Of a stretch of DNA of 64,000 nt, positions 38,170 to 47,250 are shown piece after piece. Under the pieces are notes generated by a model. It was not told the DNA's origin. It made no database searches and saw nothing but the letters and a program-made list of their open reading frames with translations. How positions within the stretch are numbered: the first letter of the stretch is position 1; each line of letters opens with the position of its first letter. The position numbers were made by a program, and so were the translations under genes. The DNA comes from an uncultured Prevotellaceae bacterium (GTDB lineage: Bacteria; Bacteroidota; Bacteroidia; Bacteroidales; Bacteroidaceae). The stretch covers positions 53,568 through 117,567 of the forward strand of contig CAMVIM010000010.1 of the NCBI GenBank assembly GCA_947167515.1, written 5' to 3'.

Positions 38170-40170
38170 ATGAATGTACGTAACACTTTGCAGGCCCTTG
38201 CGCTTGCAGCAACACTCGGAGCACCCCTGTCGGCAGCGGCACAGCAGGTGAAAGCTCCTGCGGGTGGAAAGCCCATCAGTGACGAACTTCTCGGCATCTT
38301 CTTCGAGGACATCAGCTATTCGGCTGACGGTGGACTCTATGCCGAACTGATACAGAACGGTTCGTTCGAGTTCAACCCCAACGAGCGTGACGGCTGGGGA
38401 CCCTCCACGGCGTGGAAGATGATTCGTCCCGGGCACTCGCTTGGCATGCTGGAGGTGAAGATGGATTCTCCCATCCACCCCAACAATCCCACCTATATGC
38501 GTCTGCACACCGAGCGTGTGAAGGAGTACCATGACTATGCCGGCTGGAAGGGCTTCGGTCTGGAAAATGGCGGTTTCGACGGCATCAGCGTGAAGGCTGG
38601 CGCCCAATATGACTTCTCGGTTTTCTTCCGCAACATCGGTGCTGCCAAGCAGGTGCGCGTGGTGCTGGCTCAGCCGCAAGGTTGGGGCAAAGACCCCAAG
38701 CTGTTGGCAGAAACCACCCTCGACGTGAACGGCACGGGCTGGAAGAAGTATGAGGCAGTGCTCACTCCCAGCGAAGACTGCACGAATGCTGTCCTTCAGA
38801 TGCTGGTGCTGACGGTGGGCGACCTCGATGTCGATATGATTTCCCTCATGCCTGAAGACACCTATAAGGGGCATGGCCTGCGCAAAGACCTCGCCGAAGC
38901 CCTCGAAGGCTTGCAGCCCAAGTTCATGCGATTCCCTGGCGGATGCGTGGTGCATGGCGGTGGCGACGGTTTCTGGAACACCTACCGCTGGAAGACCACC
39001 ATCGGTCCCAAGGAACAGCGTCGTGGACTGAAGAACACATGGGGCTACCACCAGTCGATGGGTCTGGGCTACTTTGAGTACTTCCAGTTCTGCGAAGACA
39101 TGGGCATGGAACCTCTGCCCATCCTCCCCTGTGGAGTGAGCTGCCAGGGTGCCAACGGTGGCTGGAACATGTGGCCCACTCAGGCACAGGATGTTTGTCC
39201 GATGGAGGACATGGACGAGTGGACACAGGATGCCCTCGACCTCATCGAGTGGGCCAACGGCGACGTGACCACCACTTGGGGCAAGAAGCGCGCTGAGCAG
39301 GGACACCCCAAACCCTTCGGCCTCAAGTATCTCGGCATCGGCAACGAGGAGAAGATCACCCCGGAGTTTGAGGAGCGTTTCAAGTATATGTATGAGCGAA
39401 TCATGGCCAAGTATCCCGACATCATCATCGTCGGCACCGCAGGTCCTGGTTCTCACAAGGGCAATCCCGACTACGAGGCTGGCTGGAAAGTGGCTGAGGA
39501 AACGGGTCTCCCCATCCTCGATGAACACTACTACGAGCAACGCGACTACTTCCTCAACAATCAGCAGAACTACGACAGCTATCCCCGCGACCGCAAGACC
39601 AAGGTCTATCTGGGCGAGTATGCCGCCAAGGACAAGAAACTGGCCGATGCCCTCTACGAAGGCCTCTACCTGCTGGGGGTGGAGCGCAATGGCGACGTGG
39701 TGACCATGACCAGCTACGCACCTCTCTTTGCCAAGAAAGGACATGAGTCGTGGAACCCCGACCTCATCTACTTCGACAACGAGCGTGTCATCCGCACCTG
39801 CAGCTACTACATCCAGCAGATGTTCGGCATCACTTCGGGACAGTACTACTATGGCGATGTGGCTCAGTTTGAAGGTGGCGACAAGTACCAGGGAACCTCT
39901 GCTGTGCTCAACACCAAGAAGGGCGAGCTGTACATCAAGCTCATCAATGCAGCAGCCGATGCCAAGACTGCCACTATCGACCTGAGCAAGTTCAAGGGCT
40001 TCCCCTCCAAGGCCACGATGACCACCATCGGTGGCTCGTCGCTCGACGCCGAGAACAATTTCGACGCCCAGCCCATCGCACCCATCGGCAAGGAAATCAA
40101 GATTTCCAAGAAGATGACCCTCTCCGTGGCACCTTACTCTGCCAACCTGATTTGTCTGAAGGTGAAATAG
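38170..40170 (+). CDS. GH51 alpha-L-arabinofuranosidase, secreted
   Basis: 666 residues. Removes arabinofuranose side chains from arabinoxylan or arabinan. The signal peptide ends LGAPLSAAAQ. An N-terminal carbohydrate-binding-like sandwich precedes the barrel, which shows FMRFPGGCVVHG, the acid/base glutamate in YLGIGNEEK and the probable nucleophile in KVYLGEYAAKD. The C-terminal arabinofuranosidase domain follows (TSAVLNTKKGELYIKLINA). Monocistronic between a terminator and a repeat-rich spacer. Confidence 0.94.
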   Translation: MNVRNTLQALALAATLGAPLSAAAQQVKAPAGGKPISDELLGIFFEDISYSADGGLYAELIQNGSFEFNPNERDGWGPSTAWKMIRPGHSLGMLEVKMDSPIHPNNPTYMRLHTERVKEYHDYAGWKGFGLENGGFDGISVKAGAQYDFSVFFRNIGAAKQVRVVLAQPQGWGKDPKLLAETTLDVNGTGWKKYEAVLTPSEDCTNAVLQMLVLTVGDLDVDMISLMPEDTYKGHGLRKDLAEALEGLQPKFMRFPGGCVVHGGGDGFWNTYRWKTTIGPKEQRRGLKNTWGYHQSMGLGYFEYFQFCEDMGMEPLPILPCGVSCQGANGGWNMWPTQAQDVCPMEDMDEWTQDALDLIEWANGDVTTTWGKKRAEQGHPKPFGLKYLGIGNEEKITPEFEERFKYMYERIMAKYPDIIIVGTAGPGSHKGNPDYEAGWKVAEETGLPILDEHYYEQRDYFLNNQQNYDSYPRDRKTKVYLGEYAAKDKKLADALYEGLYLLGVERNGDVVTMTSYAPLFAKKGHESWNPDLIYFDNERVIRTCSYYIQQMFGITSGQYYYGDVAQFEGGDKYQGTSAVLNTKKGELYIKLINAAADAKTATIDLSKFKGFPSKATMTTIGGSSLDAENNFDAQPIAPIGKEIKISKKMTLSVAPYSANLICLKVK

Positions 40171-40250
40171 AAGATTGCGCTTTAGCGTTTTGTCTTCCTC
40201 TCTTTCCCCGAATCCTCCCTACGTGCAACACCGTTGCACATCCAAATTGT

Positions 40251-40280
40251 ACGGCGTACCAATTGCATTTGGTACGCCGT
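40251..40280. repeat. Inverted repeat after the GH51 gene
   Basis: Perfect 12-base arms (ACGGCGTACCAA and complement) flank a 6-base loop. A partial third copy (AATTGGTACGTCGT) follows at 40290-40303. There is no strong T-run, so its use as a terminator is doubtful. Confidence 0.8.
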
Positions 40281-40398
40281 TTCTATTGCAATTGGTACGT
40301 CGTTCCACTTCACATGCTTTTTCTTGCCTGTTCTTGCTCCTTCGCCGCCAAGGCAGCTTGGAAAAACGATAATTCCCAACAATTGACAATAATTTTAT

Positions 40399-40549
40399 AT
40401 GATTATCCGCAATGATACCACCACATTTTGTGCGAACACGAATCACCCGAATCTACACGAATAAAGGAACTTCCATCATATAAATTCGTGTCAATTCGGG
40501 CGATTCGTGTTCGTTTTTAAGGTTTGGTGGTACGATTGCGGATAATCAT
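40399..40549. repeat. MITE-like 151-bp inverted repeat element
   Basis: The ends are the perfect 15-base inverted repeat ATGATTATCCGCAAT. Inside, the arms keep pairing with mismatches (CCACCA/TGGTGG, GAACACGAATC/GATTCGTGTTC) for about 63 bases each. No ORF is present. AATTTTAT occurs on both flanks and might be target duplication. Confidence 0.75.
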
Positions 40550-40570
40550 TTAATTTTATCCAATAATGAC

Positions 40571-40800
40571 TCAACTTTCGGGAGTAATAAAAACCACAGA
40601 TTAAGCAGATTAAACAGATTTTCTCCCACTGGTGTTTTAACTATTGAGCCGATTTTTAGGGATTTAACGGATGAGAGTCGTGGACGATTCTTGGATATTC
40701 TAGCCGCATGGGGCTTCGCTGAGAAGCCATAATCTGCAATCCGTCATAAATTGAGTCGAAATAATCCGCTTAATCCGCTTAATCCGTGGTTGAGTTCGAC
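40571..40800. repeat. Dispersed repeat element, family A, copy 1
   Basis: It begins TCAACTTTCGGGAGT then AACCACAGATTAAGCAGATT and ends with the inverted version AATCCGCTTAATCCGTGGTT. The interior holds AGTCGTGGACGATTCTTGG and the GCATGGGGCTTCGCTGAGAA stretch. Related copies lie at 48466-48783 and 51555-51805, and a fragment at 47365-47395. Confidence 0.8.
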
Positions 40801-40899
40801 CCAAATTTGTTCAATTCTTCCCTTGTTAATTTAAGTTAAATGCTAAAGTTCTGACCCAGAATCTCATGAACTCATGAGTCCATGTAAAGAAATACTCCG

Positions 40900-40907
40900 T
40901 ACCTTTA
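40900..40907 (+). promoter_or_regulatory. -7-like element for the small gene at 40930
   Basis: TACCTTTA (one mismatch to TAnnTTTG), 22 bp before the ATG. Confidence 0.5.
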
Positions 40908-40929
40908 CAACCCGAAAAGAAAGAAAAAT

Positions 40930-41151
40930 ATGGACTACCAGGAGAAAGCACAGAAGCTGAAGGTGCACATGCGTCCTGGCAAGCGTGCGCTTACCGATGA
41001 AGAACTGGAGAAGGAGCTGGAGGGGCTTCCCTCATGGGATGAGGTGGAACACCCCGACCTGTCAGATGTTGATTACACGCAAGTACAAAAGGCCTTGAGT
41101 GGCAGAGTGATGGTTCTACTTCCGAAAGTTGAATTATCCAATAATTTATGA
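40930..41151 (+). CDS. Small hypothetical protein whose 3' end is repeat-derived
   Basis: 73 residues. The N-terminal 55 or so (KLKVHMRPGKRALTDEELEKELEGLPSW region) look like a genuine charged, helical small protein. The final PKVELSNNL is translated from the terminal sequence of the family A repeat (CTTCCGAAAGTTGAATTA), so the original C-terminus may have been replaced. Family unknown. Confidence 0.55.
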   Translation: MDYQEKAQKLKVHMRPGKRALTDEELEKELEGLPSWDEVEHPDLSDVDYTQVQKALSGRVMVLLPKVELSNNL

Positions 41152-41341
41152 TAATTGCCTACCGGCGAGCTGAAGGTTCGTGGCTAATTTGTGATAATTC
41201 GTGTCTTATTTTAACATAAATTCCCATGAATTAGCCACGAATTTATCATGAATTTATAAAATGCATTCGTCGTCACCCCCTATTTTTCACCCCATCCTCA
41301 CTTTTTTTACAAAAAAATTTGGTGATTTCCCAAAAACCCCG

Positions 41342-41349
41342 TACTTTTG
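41342..41349 (+). promoter_or_regulatory. -7 element for the 1200-residue secreted protein
   Basis: TACTTTTG followed by CCATTTG. It implies a leader of about 115 bases before the ATG at 41472. Between 41152 and 41341 I see only AT-rich sequence with a stretch (AATTAGCCACGAATTTATCA) related to the ATTCGTG repeats. Confidence 0.65.
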
Positions 41350-41471
41350 CCATTTGAATAACAATCGGATAGAATTTGCAGGGGTGCGATAACTTCTCTT
41401 TAACTTCCAAAGAAAGTTTTCAAAACTATACTATAACATACATCAATCTTTATTAACTAAATTAACTTAAC

Positions 41472-44400
41472 ATGAAAAGAAAACTACTTTTGGCGGCACT
41501 ATGTGTCGTCGGTGCTCTGGGATTGAGGGCACAAACAGACGTGACGAGTACGTACATCACGAACCCTGGGTTTGATGCTTGCACAGCGGAAACTTCTGAT
41601 GTTGCCGCCAAAACAATGAAGGACTACTCCTCTAGCGGTTGGACCAGAACCTCTTCGGGCAGTTACGCCACAATTGCCGTAACAGCCTATGGTGGCGGAA
41701 AGAAAGTGGGTAACTCTACTACTCCCAGCACCAAGAAAGACGGGACAACAGTTTCTGGCAATACCCTTGGCATTATAGCAGGATGGGGCGATAACGTCAA
41801 TCTTCAAAGTGGTGATATCACCCTGCCTGCCGGTCAATACACCATTTCTGTTGACCACTATCTTTCTTCATCGACCAGTAATTACGATGGTACCTGTTCC
41901 CGTTTTGGTTTTGTAACAGCCAGTAAATCTTACCTGGTTTCCAGCACAACTTTCACTGCATCTACGTGGACTACCGAGACTGTCACTTTCACTCTGACAG
42001 AATCAACCACGGGCAAGATACAAATTGGCGTACAGGGATTAAACAAAGAAGGAAGTGGATCCCCTGCAGTGTTCTATGATGACATCAAGATTACTTATAC
42101 AGATCCCAATCTTGCTGCTGCCCAAACTAAACTGGATGGATATATCAAGAAAGCAACTGCATTGAACGGCGTATTGAGTGATGCAACTCTTGGTACTGCA
42201 ATCACAACAGCTGAAGGTGTTCGTAGCTCAGCTACCACTTCTTCTGCTTGTAACGATGCCAGTGATGATCTTAGCTCTGCAATTACAACTGCTTTGAATG
42301 GGGCAACTCCTGTTGCGTTGACAAATGGTAATTTCGATACTACACCAAACAATACATTGAATGGTGATAAAACAACTACTTTTGGAGGAACACTTTCTAC
42401 GGCTACATCGAATCCGGATAATACGAAGGACATGACTGCCAATACTGGCGATCATGGGTATCTGTATGATGTAACTAGTTGGACTCAATATTCTAAATTC
42501 AATTCTACAGCTGCTCAAGGCACAACCTCTGAGTATGGAACAGCAATGCCCGCTAATGGGTGGAGTACCAATGGTACAACTCCTCCTGCTACTGACATGC
42601 TTGGAGAAAGTACTGGTGCCGCATTGCACCTCTCTGCTGGTTGGAGCGACCAGGCTCGTTATCAGCAGACCATCAATGAGTTGCCTTCCGGCCGTTATCT
42701 GTTTTATTACGAAGTCATCAATCAATACAGCAATACTGGCATTGCCAGCAACTACACTGGTGTAAGTGGTGCAGCTGGTGACTTCTATGGCACAACCAAT
42801 GGTTTCGTTTTCTCTAGTTTGAGCAGCGCAGCTCAGGGCGAATGGATTGCTCAAGCCTTTGAGTTCGATGTGGCCAAGACTGCCAATATCAACTTTAATG
42901 TTGGTTTCACCACTTCTACGAGTGGTTCTGGGAATGGTGCTAAGCTCTGGATAGACAATGTGCTTGTTTATCGTTTTGCTGATGTTATTGTTACAGAAAG
43001 TGAGGCTAATGCGATTATCTCAAGTGCTGAAGCTTTGGCTGACGTTAAGTTTAACGCTACAGACAAGAGCGACCTTGCTGCCAAGCTTACAGCCTTCAAG
43101 AACGCTAAGAACATTGACAACTACAATGCACTTAATCTTTCTCTTGCTCAGGCAAATACAAGTAAGGGTGTTTATGAGACCCTCGATGCCGCTATAACTA
43201 AGGTGGAGGGCTGGACTGCAACAACAGCAGCAACTGGACTCCGCACGAAATATAATAATGGTGAATATGCAAATGATGTTACTGCTGATGCCATCTATGC
43301 AGAGTATCGTACAGCTGAGATTACGGCTCTGACATCTGCAGATGCTGTGGACTGGACTTCTGTTATCTTTGACCCCAGCTTCGAATCTGGTGGAATGACA
43401 TTCTGGTCTGCTGAAACGCGTACCGACACAGGTGTGAAAGACCAAAGTAACGGAACATATTCGATTACCAGTGGTGACCCTGTTGATGGCTCGAAACTCT
43501 TCAACTCATGGGGCGGTAGCGCAGAGAACAATGTATATCAAACCATCAAGAGCCTGCCTGCTGGCACATATACTTTGACTGCACTTCTTGCTGGTTTCAA
43601 GGATGAGACCCTTGAGCTCGCAGCCAATGAGACAATTGGTAATGTTGTTGTATCAGGTGACAAGACTGTAGGTTATACTGTTAGTGTTAAGTTCACTCTC
43701 GCTGATGCTGCGGATGTTGTCATTAAGGCCAGCAATACGAAGAGCCAAAACGGGAGTGATGCTTCATTCATCAAAGCTGATAACTTCCGACTCTACAAAG
43801 GTGATGTAATGACGAATGATTATACTGCATTGAACACCGCTATCACAAATGCTAAGGCTAAGACACTTGGTTTTGAGAATGGTCAGTATGCTCCTTATAA
43901 CAATGTTGATGCTCTCACGAAACTGGCAGCAGCAAAGGCCGTAAATCAATCTACCCCAATTGCTCAGCCCCTTCTCAATAGCATTGTAGATGATCTGAAT
44001 AATGCTACTTGGACAGCTAACGACGGTGATGTGGATGCTATCTACAATGGTATGTTTGACTCTACCGTAGAAGGTGATTGGGGCTTGACTGGTTGGACTC
44101 GCACCAATGGATGGGGTCAGCAACAGACGGGCCTTTCTGGCGACTATGCTACAGCTTATTACAACCAACCTGGTTCGCTCCAGTATGGTAATAAGGGTCT
44201 CTACACCATGCCACTCGCTGCCGACACTTGGTACACACTTACCTTCGCTTATCGTTCTCATGAGATTAAGGATGGGAAAGGCTCTAACAACAAAGTTACG
44301 GTTTCTGTTCTGAATGGCGAGGATGGTCTTGCTGCAACGGATTTCCCTGGCAATGGATCGACTTCTGAATGGAAGACAGTGACGAAGTACTTCCAAACGG

Positions 44401-45074
44401 GAGCAGCAGGAAACTATGTGCTGACTCTTGCTAATGATGGCAATACTTGGATGACAGGTGTATCGCTGGAGAAAAGAACTCCAGCTAACATCGAGTTGAC
44501 TTCTTCCGCGTACCTGCAAGGCTACAAGACCTTCTACAATGCTGATGGTAACTATCTGGTGGATGACTACACTACCATCTACATTGCAGGGGTTCCAAAC
44601 TCAAATGATAACTATGTGACCATCACTTCTATAGATGGTAATATTGTGCCAAAGAAGACTCCTGTTATCCTGAAGACGAATAAAACAGACTACACCATCA
44701 CGCTCACTCCTGCAACAGTAGGGGCAACTGCTATCACTAATAATGCACTGCAAGTAGCTCAGACAAAAGGCTCTATTGATGATGCTTATGTTCTTGGATA
44801 CTATGATGATGAAGAAGATGATGAAGAAGGAGCCCTTGGCTTCTATAAGTATGAAGCAGATCTCGAGGTCGGTGACGTCTATCTGACAGTTAGTGGTGGT
44901 AATGCACCCGCTCGTATGATCATCGTTGCCGATGGTGAAGCAACTGCCATCAACAGCGTGAAGACCGAGGCTGACAAGGCTAACGAAGCCACCTACAACA
45001 TGGCTGGTCAGCGTGTGAATGGCAGCTACAAGGGCATCGTCATCAAGAATGGTAAGAAGTATATGATTAAGTAA
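41472..45074 (+). CDS. Large secreted modular protein, Ser/Thr-rich, carbohydrate-binding-like domains
   Basis: 1200 residues with a signal peptide (KLLLAALCVVGALGLRAQ). Several beta-sandwich modules follow a common pattern: an N-G-x-F-D/NPGFD opening, a GW segment, a L/AGTYT or LPAGQYTIS strand and a closing DNF/DDIKI strand, at about residues 25-210, 285-500, 630-780 and 855-1000. Helical linkers (about 215-280, 505-600) separate them. The tail is TYNMAGQRVNGSYKGIVIKNGKKYMIK, nearly the same as the GH10 tail. Base composition is visibly more AT-rich than in the neighbours. I see no catalytic motif; a surface or secreted glycan-binding role is an inference. Confidence 0.75.
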   Translation: MKRKLLLAALCVVGALGLRAQTDVTSTYITNPGFDACTAETSDVAAKTMKDYSSSGWTRTSSGSYATIAVTAYGGGKKVGNSTTPSTKKDGTTVSGNTLGIIAGWGDNVNLQSGDITLPAGQYTISVDHYLSSSTSNYDGTCSRFGFVTASKSYLVSSTTFTASTWTTETVTFTLTESTTGKIQIGVQGLNKEGSGSPAVFYDDIKITYTDPNLAAAQTKLDGYIKKATALNGVLSDATLGTAITTAEGVRSSATTSSACNDASDDLSSAITTALNGATPVALTNGNFDTTPNNTLNGDKTTTFGGTLSTATSNPDNTKDMTANTGDHGYLYDVTSWTQYSKFNSTAAQGTTSEYGTAMPANGWSTNGTTPPATDMLGESTGAALHLSAGWSDQARYQQTINELPSGRYLFYYEVINQYSNTGIASNYTGVSGAAGDFYGTTNGFVFSSLSSAAQGEWIAQAFEFDVAKTANINFNVGFTTSTSGSGNGAKLWIDNVLVYRFADVIVTESEANAIISSAEALADVKFNATDKSDLAAKLTAFKNAKNIDNYNALNLSLAQANTSKGVYETLDAAITKVEGWTATTAATGLRTKYNNGEYANDVTADAIYAEYRTAEITALTSADAVDWTSVIFDPSFESGGMTFWSAETRTDTGVKDQSNGTYSITSGDPVDGSKLFNSWGGSAENNVYQTIKSLPAGTYTLTALLAGFKDETLELAANETIGNVVVSGDKTVGYTVSVKFTLADAADVVIKASNTKSQNGSDASFIKADNFRLYKGDVMTNDYTALNTAITNAKAKTLGFENGQYAPYNNVDALTKLAAAKAVNQSTPIAQPLLNSIVDDLNNATWTANDGDVDAIYNGMFDSTVEGDWGLTGWTRTNGWGQQQTGLSGDYATAYYNQPGSLQYGNKGLYTMPLAADTWYTLTFAYRSHEIKDGKGSNNKVTVSVLNGEDGLAATDFPGNGSTSEWKTVTKYFQTGAAGNYVLTLANDGNTWMTGVSLEKRTPANIELTSSAYLQGYKTFYNADGNYLVDDYTTIYIAGVPNSNDNYVTITSIDGNIVPKKTPVILKTNKTDYTITLTPATVGATAITNNALQVAQTKGSIDDAYVLGYYDDEEDDEEGALGFYKYEADLEVGDVYLTVSGGNAPARMIIVADGEATAINSVKTEADKANEATYNMAGQRVNGSYKGIVIKNGKKYMIK

Positions 45075-45097
45075 CCCTCTAAAACAACGTAAGAACA

Positions 45098-45292
45098 ATG
45101 AAAACAAAAAATGTATATATCACCCCTGTGATGGAAGTTCACAGCGTACAGCTGGAAATGGTGTGTGAGTCCATTCAAATGAAAGAGACCAGCATCACCG
45201 AAAGCAATAAGGGTAGTTTCAGCAAGGCTGCCAACGACCGCCGTTCCGTAAACGAAGACGGTCTGCGCGACTGGAACATCAACCTTTGGTAA
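45098..45292 (+). CDS. Small protein downstream of the large secreted protein
   Basis: 64 residues beginning MKTKNVYITPVMEVHSVQLEMVCESI, 23 bp after the 1200-residue gene and before a terminator, so the two are likely co-transcribed. There is no signal peptide or double glycine. The start resembles small Prevotella proteins opening with a KxYITPxxEV pattern, of unknown function (from memory). The C-terminus is polar with WNINLW at the end. Confidence 0.6.
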   Translation: MKTKNVYITPVMEVHSVQLEMVCESIQMKETSITESNKGSFSKAANDRRSVNEDGLRDWNINLW

Positions 45293-45314
45293 AAGGCTCC
45301 AAACGATAAAAGAG

Positions 45315-45347
45315 AAGGGCACCCTCGCATGCGGGGATGCCCTTTTT
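45315..45347 (+). terminator. Intrinsic terminator after the small protein gene
   Basis: GGGCACCCTCGC pairs with GCGGGGATGCCC (imperfect) and five T follow. Confidence 0.8.
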
Positions 45348-45349
45348 CA

Positions 45350-45528
45350 TTCGTTCCATTTGCCCGCAGGGCGATGTTATAAAAAAACATATTGCTTCGC
45401 AATGATTAAATGAACCTTCAGCTCGACGGAGTCAATGGAAACGAACGGAAATTTGTTTAATTCGTTCCATTTGCCCGCAGGGCGATGTTTTTTATTCCAA
45501 CATATTGCTATGCAATGATTAAACGAAT
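45350..45528. repeat. Dispersed repeat family B, two tandem copies
   Basis: Each copy runs TTCGTTCCATTTGCCCGCAG, GGCGATGTT, a variable stretch, then ACATATTGCTxxGCAATGATTAAA. Internal stems are GCCC-GCA-GGGC and ATTGC/GCAAT. Further pieces lie at 46497-46535, 46766-46795, 47007-47038 and 47212-47245. Confidence 0.8.
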
Positions 45529-45612
45529 TCAACAAATTAGTTTTTTCGTTCCGTTCGTTTGTCGGTTTTTCAGAAAGTCTTGTAAAAGTTTGGTGATGTT
45601 GAGAGATTCTGT

Positions 45613-45620
45613 TACTTTTG
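45613..45620 (+). promoter_or_regulatory. Upstream -7-like element before the toxin-antitoxin pair
   Basis: TACTTTTG followed by CCAGCG, about 94 bp before the antitoxin ATG; a second element lies at 45682. Confidence 0.45.
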
Positions 45621-45681
45621 CCAGCGAAAAATCATAAAAAAGAAAAGGTTGATTTTGTTTGGAAGCTCCAAAGAAAAGCAT

Positions 45682-45689
45682 TACCTTTG
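45682..45689 (+). promoter_or_regulatory. -7 element for the toxin-antitoxin pair
   Basis: TACCTTTG followed by CAAAA, 18 bp upstream of the ATG at 45707. It rules out the track's start at 45659. Confidence 0.75.
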
Positions 45690-45706
45690 CAAAAAAGAAT
45701 TATGTT

Positions 45707-45937
45707 ATGGAACAGATGGCAAGAATAAATCCTGCACAATATGAAGTGTTAAACATGCTGTCATGCATCAATAAGGAAGAGGATGTGGCAGCATTGAGGA
45801 CTGTGATTGTACAATTTCTCAATACACGCTTGCAGAATGAGATAGAACGCTTGTGGGATAACGGGACTCTTACGGAAGAGAAGATGTCTAAATGGAGTCA
45901 CGAACACATGCGTACACCATATAAAGGACGTGTATGA
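45707..45937 (+). CDS. Putative antitoxin of a PIN-domain toxin
   Basis: 76 residues, helical and charged (EEDVAALRTVIVQFLNTRLQNEIERLWDNG). It is directly upstream of, and overlapping by 4 bp (ATGA), a PIN-domain gene, the usual type II arrangement. No DNA-binding motif is obvious. The assignment rests mainly on position. Confidence 0.7.
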   Translation: MEQMARINPAQYEVLNMLSCINKEEDVAALRTVIVQFLNTRLQNEIERLWDNGTLTEEKMSKWSHEHMRTPYKGRV

Positions 45938-46350
45938 CAAGATATGTAGTTCTTGACACAAATTGCTTGCTGCAATCGCTTTCTCAGAGAAATCGGTATT
46001 ACAAAGTATGGGAAGACTTTGTGATGGGTAAGTATGTGTTGTGCGTGTCGAATGAAATCCTTGAAGAATATGAGGAGATTATATCTTCACACATGTCGCC
46101 AATAGCAGCCCGTTTGGCTGTGGAGACTATTCTTCGTGCCAACAATGTTATTAGGGTTGATGCGCAGTTCCGTTTCAACTTGATAACTACAGATATGGAT
46201 GACAACAAATTTGTGGATTGTGCCATTGTTGCGAATGCCGATTACATTGTGTCAGAAGATAGCCATTTCAATATATTGAAGTCCATTCCTTTTCCTCATG
46301 TCGAGGTGAAGAGATTACACGATTTCTACGAGGAACTTTGTGGCGAATAA
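45934..46350 (+). CDS. PIN-domain toxin (putative ribonuclease)
   Basis: 138 residues. Acidic PIN residues are visible: YVVLDTNCLLQ at the start, NEILEEYEEI in the middle, DMDDNKFVDCAIVANADYIVSEDSHF near the end. This is the COG1569 type of toxin. PIN toxins cut RNA with metal ions. It is coupled to the upstream small gene. Confidence 0.85.
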   Translation: MTRYVVLDTNCLLQSLSQRNRYYKVWEDFVMGKYVLCVSNEILEEYEEIISSHMSPIAARLAVETILRANNVIRVDAQFRFNLITTDMDDNKFVDCAIVANADYIVSEDSHFNILKSIPFPHVEVKRLHDFYEELCGE

Positions 46351-46496
46351 GTTGTAGCGTACAAAATCTCTGCTTTTGTTAGTTCAAGGTGCCAACGAAA
46401 GGGAATTTGAGGCGGCGCACGTACCACGATACTCGCGGTGTGTGTCCGACATGACAGACGACGTGTAAGAAAAATTTGTGAACTTTTTCAGAGTTG

Positions 46497-47250
46497 GTTC
46501 TTTCCATTTGCCGCTTGCGGCGATGTTTTTCTTCTGTGTCATCCGCTCAATCCGCTAAATCGTGCCAAGGGCACTTGTTTTTATAATCAGAGGGTGTCAA
46601 CTATATACATGACAAGGTCACTGGAACAGGGTGAAAACGAGTGTTGGGAGGGTGAAAAAGGATGTTTTTAGTGTTTGGAAACATTTTTTTTGATGCGATT
46701 ATGATGTTTGGAAACATTTTGCCATCTTTGCAGTTGAGGTCAGTTCGCCCCAAATTCGTTCAATTTTAATTTGCCCGCAGGGCGATGTAGTTTTTTATGT
46801 TCTTGCTCCTTCGCCGCCAAGGCGGCTTGGAAAAACGATAATTACCGACAATTACCAAAAATTGGTTTCAATAATAATTATTGGATAAAATTATTGTCAA
46901 CCTTCAGCTCGGCGTAGCCAATTATTGGTAATTGTTGTTTTTCGAGACACCGCAAGGTGTTGAGTGCAAAAGCATGAGGCTACTTAGCATTCTCTCCACG
47001 GAGTTTTCGTTCCATTTGCCGCTTGCGGCGATGTTTTCTCCCTGTTTTGATGTTTTGACTCCTTTTTGATGTTTTGACCTTTTCTGTTGAGGCTTTCCAC
47101 TCTTTCTGTTGTCCCTTTGGGTGGACTGCCGTAAAGCTCACGGGCTTTCCCTCGTTACCCTCGCGAGCTTTGCGGCGCAAAGCCCACACCCGTAACGGCG
47201 GTGGAGTTAAAGAACATATTGCTGCGCAATAATTAAACGAATGGGAACGA
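46497..47250. repeat. Gene-free stretch built from repeat fragments
   Basis: Between the PIN toxin and the DUF4435 gene (46351-47391) I find no convincing gene. It holds family B fragments (TTTGCCGCTTGCGGCGATG, TTTGCCCGCAGGGCGATG). It also holds a family C piece at about 46799-46940 (TTGCTCCTTCGCCGCCAAGG, shared with 40335-40385) with ATAATTATTGG inverted arms, plus ATTCGTG-type stretches at 47268-47355. Confidence 0.7.

Noticed and set aside
38146-39744. 532-residue minus-strand ORF
   Set aside because: Antisense to the GH51 gene.
40399-40549. Large inverted repeat as a rho-independent terminator for GH51
   Set aside because: It lies over 200 bp from the stop and its arms are not followed by a T-run in the right position; a mobile or structural element fits better.
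46438-46671. 77-residue ORF in the spacer after the PIN toxin
   Set aside because: Built largely from repeat sequence, no promoter and no family resemblance.
46718-46740. CATCTTTGCAG as a promoter in the repeat spacer
   Set aside because: First base of the -7 element is wrong and no gene follows within reach.
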